Origin: Isoetes taiwanensis
Lineage: Eukaryota; Streptophyta; Lycopodiopsida; Isoetales; Isoetaceae
DNA: 64,000 nt
Direction of reading: 5' to 3'
NCBI GenBank assembly: GCA_021234155.1
Contig: JAJEKV010000036.1
Coordinates: 816,777 to 880,776, forward strand
In this document: positions 12,972-22,949 of the stretch, one piece after another
Position numbering within the stretch: position 1 is the stretch's first letter
Layout of the letters: each line of letters starts with the position of its first letter
The notes under the pieces: generated by a model
Told to the model about the DNA's origin: nothing
Databases searched by the model: none
What the model saw: only the letters and a program-made list of their open reading frames with translations
Translations under genes and position numbers: made by a program

Positions 12972-13305
12972 ATTCATGCTCAAAGATGCTTATTGGTGAA
13001 ACTCTAGAACTCCCTCTCTCTCTTAGGAAATCAGTGGTGGTTTTAACCCTATCTTTCCAAAACCAACGTCACCATTTCAATTGATTAGCAAAAGAGTAAA
13101 TGGCCGTAATGACAACCTACACCAAATTGATGCTCCAAAACAACTATCATATCAACTGGAAGGGATGCCGGCTAGCCGCATGATAAGTTAAAAAAATAAT
13201 CGCGAAAAAATGCTAAAGTATAACTAGGAAATAACATATTACAAAGGGATGGTCGAGTGACTTTTTTATGGTCAGTAAGGAACACCCTTGAAACAAAATC
13301 AAGTT

Positions 13306-16300
13306 ATAAGCAACTTACACAAAGTGCTTCGCTTCTAATCGGCAAAGATACCACATTCTACCAATAAAGATATCATATATGGAGTTTGTGCTTTGTACCC
13401 AATTCCGTTCTAAAAACTTCTTCGCGACTTTCTCCACCTTTTTCCATGTATCCGCCAATCCCGCCCCCAAACCTCACATCCATATAGCAATAATCGGGTT
13501 CGGACAAGCGCCTTATATAACATCTTTTCATGTTAAAATTCCAAATTTCAGCTTTTACCACTTTCTACGTTGCATGCTATATAAGGCTTTCAATCCCGCA
13601 TTCACTCTGTGTTCTACAGCCATATTCCAACTAGGGCTCTTATCAACTTCCACTCCCAGATATTTATACGAGTTGACCAACTCTACTGACATGCCCTTAT
13701 AATAAAATGCCAGATGTTCTGTCTTATTAGCTCCAAAGACTATCAATTTTGTTTTTGCTAAATTTACTTGCATCCCTTTACTATCACAAAATGTATGAGC
13801 ATCCAAGTGCTTCGTGATCCCCGCTATCGAAGAGATAGGATGACTCACGCCATCCGTGATAAAGCAAAAAGCAATATCACATAGCCATTCACCACTGTCC
13901 CATCCCCTCCATGTTCCATCATCCAGTTTTCCAACTCATCAATAAACAACCCAAACAATGTAGGAGATAAGGGGCAGCCCTATTTGACTCCAATATTACT
14001 CACCACAACATCTTCACATTCATTTACGTAGGGAAAGTTGCACCAAGACCTTCTCATATAATATCTTGACCGGGCTGCCTTAGCGCCATTGAACTCCAAT
14101 TAGTTCCATTCTTTTTGCCGAGATTGACCTATTTATCGCGGTCAAAGGCTTTAGCATAATCCACAAAAGAGCATATAAAGGCCTTTTTTTGCCAATGATC
14201 AATCTATCATGGCACGCAGAGTTATCATATGGTCTATGGTAGACCGCTCAGGTCTAAATCCCCGCTTACCCCATAGCCCTAACTCCATTTCCTTCCCTGC
14301 CCACATACTAATCTTAGTGTTTAACATTGTAGCCACTAGTTTTGCAAAAACTGCAAATCATAATCATTCTATAATTACCTCGGATCTTTGTCGCCTCCCT
14401 CGCTTTGTATAACGGAATAACTCCTTAACTTGCCACGAAAGGGAAAGCCCCTTTTTAAAGTTGCATTTACTAGCTTCAACAACATTGCATGGGTTAAACC
14501 TCCAGCCCATTTGAACATCTCCAAGAACCAACCCCCGTGCATCACCGCTTTAACATTTGCAAGCTTACTCAAACCCTCTGCTCCAAGTCATCGAGGAACT
14601 CATATTCACCAGCCAGAGATATGTGATCTCTTTCATATCGAAATACTGCATTACATGATAAAAGCTTTGTGCACTTGGCCTAGCAAAGCATTAGCTTCTA
14701 AAGTCTGCTTTTGTTTTACCCTTAGGTTTCAATCTATTCCAAAATTGCTTTGATTCAAGAATAACCTCCACCATAACTTGTCACGTCTGTATATATATAT
14801 ACTTTTTTCTTTTAGACTTGGTCATCTTTATATATTCTTTCTTCAATTTTTCCCTTTCCACCCCTTTTGCTTTTTGAACTCTGCCCTTTTGTTTTTACAA
14901 TCCCCATCAAACCATGCATTACAAGGGAGACCCTTCAATTTCCGCTTTGATATAAAGCACGCAGCAAGCAAAAGATCCAAAACCATTTTGGCAAGCTTCT
15001 CACTAAGAGTATTAACATCCTCCGCCAATCTATTTCAAGTGCCTTTTCTTCACACAACTTCATATTGATCCGCCTTTGTTATATTGCATATTAATCCTTT
15101 GCCCGCATGTTGTATCACTATTTATTTTTCACGAAATTTTTACATAATATCACAACTGATAAAGGTGCATGATCACTTATGTGTGGCATTGCTTCTTCTA
15201 TCCGAAAGTCCAAAGATTTGTTTGACAAGGGATGCCCGAGCTAAAACCAAATCCACAACACTAGCATCTCTACAGTGAGCTTTTTACCAAGAGTGTGGAA
15301 ATCGCTTTATGCCATTATATATCGCAAGTCCAATCCACTACACATATTAAGTACATGGTTACCCTGCGGGAGGGGCCACCTTTACTTTGTCCCCGAGAGT
15401 TACGATTCCAACCCCGCTTCCTCTACCTCCAACTCATCTAACATTACCACCCACACCGGATCACCTTCTCAGACTTTGTTATTGTCGCCGCTTGTTTGCC
15501 CACTCTTCCATTAAAATCACCCATTAGCACAACCTCCCCTTCCCCGTAAGAGCCACATGGCATCTTGTTCTAACTGATAAAAGGGATCATCCCCGGCCCA
15601 TATTCCCAAAGATTATACACACGTGAACCACGGCGGAAAAATAGCATCCCGCAACAAAATTTTTTTCCATACTGTCCCCGATTTCAATCCAAATATGCTG
15701 ATAGAACCATAGTGCAATACTAGCTTTATCATATGCCTAATACTTTTTCTTACATAACATGCAACTCCGCCATGCCCCTTTAATCTCCATGATTTCTCAT
15801 ACCATACAGAGTGAAGCAACATAAAATCATTTATCTCTGGTAAACCTTTTTCTTCATGTTCACATGTCTCTAGAAAAAAAATAACATCAACATTCTCAAG
15901 CAAAAAACTGATTACATCTACTTTATAATCGATTAATGGAATCAATATTCCAAAGACACAATCTCAGGGCGGGTCTCAAATCCCTATGCCTCCATCGAAT
16001 TATCCACAATTACCTTTCCCTTTTTCCAATATGCTTTCGACCGCTTTTGCCCGGCGCTTTATATTTCAAGACTTCGCTTATATGTTGAATGAATTGCTCC
16101 TTAGTAAAGTCTTCGCTTATCCATACCGATTGACCCTTCAAGCAGCACTTCTTTTTTAACACATTCATTCTCAGACTCTCTGCTACAAACTTCACAATGG
16201 TATGTCTAGGTTTCCCGGATGAAAAAAATTTGCCACCTCCTAATGCTTCAAAGAACTCCACAATCAAGAATACCAAGTTTATCTTTGAAAACCGACTTAC

Positions 16301-16603
16301 CTCTCTTTGTTATTTTTTCGCAGATGTTCTTCTGGGTAAGCCCACCAAGCCGAGATTAAGGAGTCGATTTTTTCTTCTCTTGGTCTTCAATGAAATCAGT
16401 AAGTTGTTGCTTTAATTCAATAAAGCAGCTTGTCATCATGAGCATCATATCCATTGTGGTCAGCATAGCCATTGGTTTCTGTCTGTTCATGTTGTTCTGT
16501 TTCTGCCCTCAACTCAGCTTTTATGTTCTCCATTTCTTGCTTAAGATCAGCCTTTATGTTGTCAATTTCTTTCTTTAGATCTATTTTCATAATCTCTCCC
16601 ATT
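13306..16603 (-). mobile_element. LINE 1 (L1-like), degenerate and 3'-truncated
   Basis: Minus-strand non-LTR retrotransposon in pieces. In order from 16603 down: ORF1 coiled coil (16602-16417), ORF1 RRM and C-terminal parts (to 16010), AP-endonuclease start (15945-15613), the linker with CNAWFDGDCK (14843-15028), reverse transcriptase blocks (GCPLSPTLFGLFIDEL near 13950, then VNLAKTKLIVFG and YKYLGVEVD at 13555-13848) and the post-RT region (13561-13373). Stops and frameshifts separate the blocks. At 13306 the element meets the right boundary of duplication copy A, and its zinc-knuckle C-terminus and 3' end are missing. Confidence 0.85.
16010..16602 (-). pseudogene. LINE 1 ORF1 (nucleic-acid chaperone), broken
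   Basis: The first 60 codons (16602-16417) are a charged heptad coiled coil (IDNIKADLKQEMENIKAE). Next, in another frame, is an RRM start (LLNLGLVGLP), then the ORF1 C-terminal domain (RHTIVKF, LKGQSVWISEDFTKEQF), which closely resembles the LINE 2 version at 20233-20763. In L1 elements this protein trimerises through the coiled coil and binds the element's RNA. A stop and at least one frameshift lie between 16417 and 16276, so it is not functional as written. Confidence 0.75.
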
Positions 16604-16604
16604 T

Positions 16605-16791
<187 letters not shown>

Positions 16792-16869
16792 GTGTAGTGT
16801 ATATCTTTGGGAGGCCTCAAAGGCCTAAAGACATAAAAATTACTCATAATCATAGAAGAGCAGATGAGT

Positions 16870-17870
16870 CTCGAGTCCCCATCTTGCTCGCCACCTCACT
16901 CAGCTTATCATCATCTTCTAAAATATAGTTCAATCTCTTTAAACAAATCTCTATATTGCAATAGCTCTACTAAATATGCCCCAATTTTCTCTTCCCTAAG
17001 GAAAAAAGGTCCAAGATTATCGAGTGTATCCCATGATGCTCTCAGTAATAAGTGATATGCACTACATCTCGATGAGTGCATGGGATTCATCTTCTACCGC
17101 CTCCTCACCACACACTTTACAATATCTTTCTGTTCTTGGTATGATATGCCCCCAACGTCCTGTTTCAACACCCAAATGGTGTGAGCTGAGGCGGATTCTA
17201 CCAATCACATGTTTTTTTTTATTGAGATATTATCTTCCAAATACCTGGCAACTTCCAAACTAGGATTCATATGTTGCCTGTATAAGATCATTTTTGTTTT
17301 TGGTTGTGACCACATCTTCTTTTGAACCTTAGCGTAAAGCCATTGCCTCAGGTTTTTCTCAATTAGTATTGCTTCACTCCATTGAATATCCCATCTCCCA
17401 AGCCATCTTGTTGCATCACAGAACCAACCTTTATCTTTGCTGGCTAGAAATGCTTTATAAGGAAGTCGGTTCTCATCCATATTAATTACTTTTTTCATAT
17501 AGCGAATGCACCTCAACATGGCTTCTCCTTTCTTCTTCTTCTTCTTCTTCTTCTAATCTGGTAGAAGACCGCGATTCTCACAACATCATCTGGTAGGGAG
17601 TCCGGCCTTCACCCCCAATTCTAGTTTTATAAATTTCTTTAAAATCTGCTCCATATCTTCCCACAATCCCATTGGGAGGCTCGGCCCCCAAACCTCACAG
17701 CCATATAGTACAACACTTTGCACCAAAGAATCAAACAACCTCTTTTTAAGTGTCCAAGCCCACAAATGAGCTTCTACATAAACTTTGCATGGTGTAAAGA
17801 GCCTTATGCCCCCATCAATTCGGCTGATTAATGCATGCATTCCACCGCGGATTCCTATGAAAAAAATCAA
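16870..17870 (-). pseudogene. LINE 2 ORF2 C-terminal region with zinc knuckle
   Basis: Two frames (17870-17586 and 17519-17205) hold the post-RT sequence (SLVQSVVLYGCEVWGPSLP and RYMKKVINMDENRLPYKAF). Beyond them in other frames is a CCHC-type motif (YCKVCG, then VEDESHALIEM) near 17075-17135 and a final helix (LLRASWDTLDNLGPFFL) near 16985. The same layout ends LINE 3 at 53373-53627. Frameshifts occur near 17540, 17170 and 17075. Confidence 0.7.
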
Positions 17871-18018
17871 CCCCGTGTATTTGTAAGAATCACATGTGCT
17901 TACCGATTGTCCTTATATCTAAAAGAACTTTCTTGTTTAAGTGTGCCAACCGTCATGACGCTTTGTTTTTCCAAGTTCACTTGCATCCCGCTTGAGTCAC
18001 AAAAGTGGGCGAGCCCAT

Positions 18019-19350
18019 CTAAATGACGCATGCATTCCGGTGAGCGGGCAAAAATAACCACATCATCTCCGCATACATCAACAACTGTATCACAAAACCA
18101 TGAAGTTCAGTACCACCATGGCAATTATCGTGTAACCATGCTTCAAGGCCATCTATAAATAACCCAAACGGGGTAGGAGACATCGGGCAGCCTTGTTTAA
18201 CTCCAATATTACTATCAATGTATTCCCCTTTTTCTAATGACATAGGCGGTGATAATCGTACAAAACTTTTCATATAGAACCCGCGACTGTGGAACATTAA
18301 GTCTCTCCATGTGGGCCCACAAATGGGACCTCGGTACCCTGTCAAAGGCCTTTCTAAAATCAACAAAGGCCACATATGCTGGTTTCTTCGTCCCTTTCAC
18401 AGTGTCAAAAATTGCTTTCAAAACCAATAGGTGATCCACAGTAGATCGCCCTGATCTGAACCCTGCTTGTGTCTCGGCCTTTTATCATTAGACTCGGCCC
18501 ACATACTTATTTTGGTTTCCAGGATAGATGCTAAAAGTTTTGGCAACAGACCACTCACTAGGATGGTCCTATAATTCCCAATCTCATTGATAGAACCACC
18601 TTTATGCACAGGTACCACCCGATTTACTTGCCAGGATAAGGGAAATCCATGCTTAAGGGCTTTTGTCAGCAGTTCAGCCACAATGTGATAAATTCTCGGG
18701 CCAGCCCATTTTAGATGCTCAGCACATAGACCTTGTATGTCTCTAGCTTTACCGTTTGCTAGGCAAAAGATCCCTGATGAAACATCCTCTTCTGTAATTA
18801 ACAAATTTGCTCTTATGGGCTGCCCGATATCATTAGCTAAAGCTGGGTGATGATACAGGGTATATACATGTTTCCATAAAACATCTGCTGAGAGACTAAA
18901 TTCATTATGTCTTTTTTTGCGAAGCATGTTCCAAAAGTTTTTTGGTTCCGATACATACCTCTGACATAGCTCCTCTTGCCTAGACTTGATAAAATGCCGC
19001 TTCTTTTGTCTTATTATTGCTCTATATTCTTTCCGCCTTGTATCTTTAAGATGCAATGGGCTCCTTTTCCATGTCGTCTTTGCTGCATAACAGGTCTGAT
19101 CATACCATGACTTACAAGGAAGGCCTTTCTGGGCACGCTTGGAGGTAAAAACCTCCTTGGCAGCACAAGATAACAGATCGTGCAACTGTTGGCTAGCTAT
19201 GGTTACATCATCATCCCATACAAAGGATTGTAACATGTCTTCCACTTTTGCTTGATAATTTATCATCAAACCGGGCCGCATATAGTATTCCCAGGTTATC
19301 CTAGTATCGGCGCCGCTCTCCATTCTCTTAATCGGGATCATGATCGTCAT
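18019..19350 (-). pseudogene. LINE 2 reverse transcriptase, frameshifted
   Basis: A 310-codon frame (19350-18418) covers the linker (GLPCKSWYDQTC), the RT N-terminus (NGKARDIQGLCAEHLKWAG) and motif 0/1 (VNRVVPVHKGGS). A second frame (18439-18215) has motif A, VAFVDFRKAFDRVP. A third (18375-18019) has motif B (GVKQGCPMSPTPFGLF) and reaches MYA, where two extra bases near 18068 break the Y-A-D-D catalytic box (it reads YAEMMW). The polymerase is therefore inactive as written, although all the motifs are still recognisable. Confidence 0.85.
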
Positions 19351-20115
19351 TGGACAATGGTCGGATTCTAATTGTTCTTCCCCAATCTTGAAATCTATTA
19401 TCTAGTCTAGAGTGTGATCTCCCATGATCATATAATCCACAGTGCTCCGAGAGCGGCATGTGGTATGCATAGTGCCTGGAAAGCGAGCTAAGCCATTACA
19501 GATAAGCAAGCTCGTACTACAACACAGAGTAAGCAACCGTCCCCGATCCTTATGACAATATTATCCAATGAATTTCTGGCCCAACCACCAGCTTTGGAAC
19601 TCGTCATTATCCATTTGATCCAGCCAAAGAGGATCTTTCAAATCAAGAAATACCGATGCTTGCGCATTCCCGTTCTACCATTAAAGTCACCGGCAATGAT
19701 CACTTCCCTTTACTCACGAAAGTGCATTATATCTTGTTCAATTCCAAAGAACAAATTTTCTTGGGATGCTTCCGTTTCAACATAAACCTTCATATGCCTT
19801 GGTGCAAAGTAACAGATTGCTAAATAATATAATGTTGGCGATCCAGTTATCTCAATCCATATATACTGCCCATTCTTATCTTCGCTAATCTCTGTACTGT
19901 GGCCTTATGTAACACGCAATTCCACCGTTACCGTTATCCATACTTCTAAATCTTTTATTTTTAACTGAATATAATAACTCAAAGCCTGTGATGTTTGGTA
20001 GAGCATAGAGTTCATGTTCCTTGGTCTCAACAAAACATGCTATATCTATTTTGTCTAAGTTTTCTTGCATAGTGACTACTTTCTCCGTAGTTAATATGTT
20101 TATATTCCATATCAT
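19330..20115 (-). pseudogene. LINE 2 AP-endonuclease domain, broken
   Basis: Starts with MIWNIN, the usual beginning of the L1 endonuclease. The catalytic-Glu strand follows (CFVETKEHEL), then GNGGIACYIR. Further on in other frames are IAGDFNG (the D-x-N motif, near 19690) and SDHCPM (the terminal S-D-H motif, near 19345). The enzyme nicks target DNA to prime reverse transcription. Stops and frameshifts between 19885 and 19400, including an in-frame TAG near 19400, separate the motifs. Confidence 0.75.
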
Positions 20116-20232
20116 AATGTTAAGACCTCCCGCTTTTTCCTAATCCATGACTACGGCCTTCCCTTTTGCCCATCTGACATTTTGATTATTCTGTTTTGCT
20201 TCCTTGAATTTCAGAATTTCCTGTTTCTTCTC

Positions 20233-20763
20233 TCACAGTTGCTCCTTAGTTAAATCATCATTAATCCAGATAAACTTTCCTTTAAGAGTGAATCTCTGTT
20301 TTAAAACCTGAAATTTTGATTCTCTATTTGAGAACTTGAGCAGCACATGACGGGTACCCATATCCTTTTTGCCTATTCTGAAAGCGTCTGTAAGCTCCGG
20401 GTTGGTTACCATCATATTTTCCTTAAGGAATTTTGTGACAGCTTCCTTAGTATTCTCATTTTCCTTCTCCGGTAATCCAACAATTCTGAGGTTCAGTGCC
20501 CTTTGTTTTCTGTCTTGTGATTCTACATATTCATCAAAAACAGTTCGTAAATTATTGATTTCATTCATTGCTGCATCATTTCCCAATTCTGCCGATTGTT
20601 CTTTCAAATCTGATACTTCCTCCCTAACTGCATTCAATTCTATTTGGAGCTGTGCAAAGCTGGATCGTAGTATTTCATTCTCAGACCTCAAACTTTTTAT
20701 TTCTTCCAACAATTTGATCTCTCTCATTGCCGATTCCTGTCGAAACTTTACTAGTTCTGCCAT
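20233..20763 (-). CDS. LINE 2 ORF1 protein (Transposase_22-like)
   Basis: Intact 176-codon frame starting at the first ATG (MAELVKFRQ); an open frame continues upstream without a clear Met. Residues 1-85 are a leucine-rich coiled coil. Residues 86-130 are the RRM (RALNLRIVGLPEKENENTK). Residues 140-176 are the C-terminal domain (RHVLLKF, LKGKFIWINDDLTKEQL). In L1 families this protein coats element RNA in the cytoplasm and aids reverse transcription. The frame ends at TGA in a place where LINE 1 appears to continue, so the natural C-terminus may be longer. Confidence 0.85.
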   Translation of the reverse strand: MAELVKFRQESAMREIKLLEEIKSLRSENEILRSSFAQLQIELNAVREEVSDLKEQSAELGNDAAMNEINNLRTVFDEYVESQDRKQRALNLRIVGLPEKENENTKEAVTKFLKENMMVTNPELTDAFRIGKKDMGTRHVLLKFSNRESKFQVLKQRFTLKGKFIWINDDLTKEQL

Positions 20764-21023
20764 GATTGCTGCCAGCGAAATCTCGGGTTCAGAGGTCTCC
20801 CCATCTGACTCAATTTTCTTTGGGTTGGATTCTGCCTTAGAGGCTTTTATTTTCTTAGCCCTAGTGTCTTTTTGCTGCCCCGTTTCCCTGAAACAGAGTC
20901 TTCCGGATTTCAGAACCTGTCACAGATGTATCCCTGCTGTAAACAAAGGCTTCCTATCCAATTTTATTTGCAACGAACGTAGTTCCTCAGAGAGCCCTGC
21001 AATCCAGCGCCTAGGGTTCCGCC

Positions 21024-21028
<5 letters not shown>

Positions 21029-21088
<60 letters not shown>

Positions 21089-21189
21089 GAGAGGGAGAGG
21101 GAGAGGGAGAGGAGAGGGAGAGGGAGAGGGAGAGGGAGAGGGAGAGGGAGAGGGAGAGGAGAGGAGGGAGAGGGAGAGGGAGAGAGAGA
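21029..21189 (+). repeat. (GA)n / (GGGAGA)n microsatellite
   Basis: A pure GA run (21029-21080) passes into GGGAGA hexamers (21081-21180) and back to GA. It lies just 5' of LINE 2 on the minus strand, so LINE 2 may have a CT-rich leader. The Arg/Glu/Gly and Pro/Ser/Leu frames over it are artefacts. Confidence 0.97.
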
Positions 21190-22400
21190 GTGAAAAATGT
21201 CGTTAGTGCCCAGGGCGCTATTCTTGGTCGACTAGGGAGCAGCCGCCCTCCCTTCTGCCGATCACCACAGCGATTGCTCTTGAAGAAAGATTTGTGGCTT
21301 TTGAGCAGGGTTGATGGATTTGTTCTCCATGAGAATTGAGGGACAAAATCTGTTGGAGTGATTCTTCTGCATCTTTTCGGTGGCAATCTTGCAGCAAGTA
21401 TCCTCTAACGAGGATGTGTTCTTTGGTGCAGAGGAGGTACTTCTGCACTTTGTCTTTCATACAGACTTCCCGAAAGAGTTCCATTTGGATGCGGGCCCAT
21501 AAGGCGAAGAACAGATCTGCAAGATTATGTAAAGATGTTTCTTTGGGTTTTATTTTCATCAGAGGATATCACAATTCATTCTTTTAAAAAGAAGTGAGTT
21601 TATCGCCCTTCCTTTCTGCTCTTTCTTGCTAGCAGGAAGAACCGGATTTTGCATTTGATGTATCAGGAAGATTCTTATGTCAAAGAAATTGCAAGGCCTG
21701 TCACTGAGTTACGTTGAAGTGGTTCAGAAAATAGGTTGTATGTTAGATTGGCAAATATTTGGAATTTCCTAGCACCTTGTTTGCTTTTTCAATTGCTGCT
21801 ATGATCGAAGAAGCCATTCAAGTTCTGAAGCTTGAATATAATTTGGTACTGATGCCAAATTTTCCTTGATACCAATCCACTGGATATGGTTTGCTCAAAC
21901 ATTGCTACATTTGAACTGTGTTCTAAGATCAGGTACTGATGCTTGAATTTTATTTTATTTGGCTGCTCTCATACAGATATGATTCTAGGCCTTGTTGGGA
22001 GCAAGGCGTATATATCTTCTTCTTATTTTGGTTGTTCAGATTATTTGCAAGTACCCTTGGATGAGACGAATTATTTCCAAGTGCCTCTTGGCAACTACAT
22101 ATCGTCTTGCTTAATCTGGTTATGATGCGGATAGGCCTTATGAGTTTCTCAAGGGTATCAGCTTCAGAGCAATTAGTAAATTCATGCATGTAGAGAATGA
22201 AGATGTCGAGATTACTCATGTAATAATTCTCTACAAGCAGTGTAACATATTGTACTTTTTAATCTTTTAATATAAAATGTAAAAATTCGTTTCTTCATTC
22301 CTGAGAGGGAGGTAGGGAGGGAGGGAGGGCTCCTACATGATAGATTTTTTGTGCGAGAAATGGCGAGAGAGGGTGAGAGGTGCGAGAAGGAGGTGAGAGT
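21190..22400. other. No recognisable gene
   Basis: Unique-looking sequence with short frames on both strands (up to 113 codons). None shows a domain or conserved motif. A GGGAGG-rich patch lies at 22300-22330, just before the long inverted repeat. Confidence 0.5.
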
Positions 22401-22405
22401 GGGAT

Positions 22406-22947
22406 CATTAGGGTTTTTTTGAGATTAAAAAAGGGCCTTCAAAACATGCCAACAAAGCCAAATGAAGATAAATGACCTACCAATCAGAAATCGAGCCGAT
22501 CCGATCCGGCAAAAAAGTTATAACTAACTCATTTGGATCACATTTTCTAGCATAACTATTGCTAAAAAGTCAAATGAGCTCTTGTTTAGTGCAATAGATA
22601 GATCTCATTGAGATCTTTCCAACCTTAGGTGCTTTGCACATATTTTAACCACTTATGGTTGTCAAAACTCCAAAAATATGGTTTTACCATTTTTTACTAT
22701 CCTCTGGGGCTAAAAGATATGCAAACCACCCAGGTTGGAAAGATCTCAATGAGATCTATCTATTGCACCAAACAAGAGCTCATTTGACTTTTTCTATCAA
22801 CACTTATGCTAGAAAATGTGATCCGCTGAGTTAGTTATAACTCTTATTTTACCCGGATTACCAGCCTGCTTTACGATTGGTAGTTCATATAACTTAGTCG
22901 GCCAGATTCTTAGAAGGCCCTTTTATGATCTCAAAAATCCCCTAATG
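22406..22947. repeat. Long inverted repeat (~542 bp foldback)
   Basis: The left arm (from 22406, CATTAGGGTTTTTTTGAGAT) and the reverse complement of the right arm (ending 22947, ATCTCAAAAATCCCCTAATG) match along about 240 nt. The inner 120 nt (22516-22633 against 22722-22843) is nearly perfect, sharing GTTATAACTAACTCA, GGATCACATTTTCTAGCATA and TAGATCTCATTGAGATCTTT. A spacer of about 60-90 nt separates the arms. No protein frame spans it. It is either a foldback MITE or a locus whose transcript would form a long hairpin. Target-site duplications are not obvious. Confidence 0.9.
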
Positions 22948-22949
22948 TC

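Larger units (their letters stand above)
1..13305 (+). repeat. Segmental duplication, copy A (left part outside window)
   Basis: Colinear and same orientation as 29924-43189. Long stretches are letter-for-letter identical (for example most of 2257-2680 against 32167-32590, and 9640-10330 against 39523-40213). Homology ends at about 13305, after the shared CAAAATCAAGTT. On the left it runs off the window, so the unit is at least 13.3 kb. Differences are patchy (0-2.1, 5.6-8.7 and 11.4-13.2 kb) and sit mainly on CAG/CTG sites. They break coding frames that are open in copy B. Confidence 0.95.
16860..21000 (-). mobile_element. LINE 2 (L1-like), near full length, degenerate
   Basis: Minus-strand non-LTR retrotransposon of about 4.1 kb with the complete L1 order. 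ORF1 is at 20763-20233. The endonuclease runs from 20115 to about 19330 (starts MIWNIN; IAGDFNG near 19690; SDHCPM near 19345). The reverse transcriptase is at 19350-18019. The post-RT region is at 17870-17205 (VVLYGCEVWG). A C-terminal zinc knuckle (YCKVCG with EDESHAL) lies near 17075-17135. Frames are long but interrupted. It is much better preserved than LINE 1, so it inserted more recently. Confidence 0.9.

Noticed and set aside
1-13305. C-to-T decay (RIP-like or deamination) as the cause of copy A differences
   Set aside because: The changes at CAG/CTG are mostly T-to-C, A-to-G and indels, not C-to-T or G-to-A.
20369-21193. 274-codon plus-strand frame
   Set aside because: It is the antisense shadow of LINE 2 ORF1 extended through the GA-rich tract; the ORF1 coiled coil and RRM are clearly on the minus strand.
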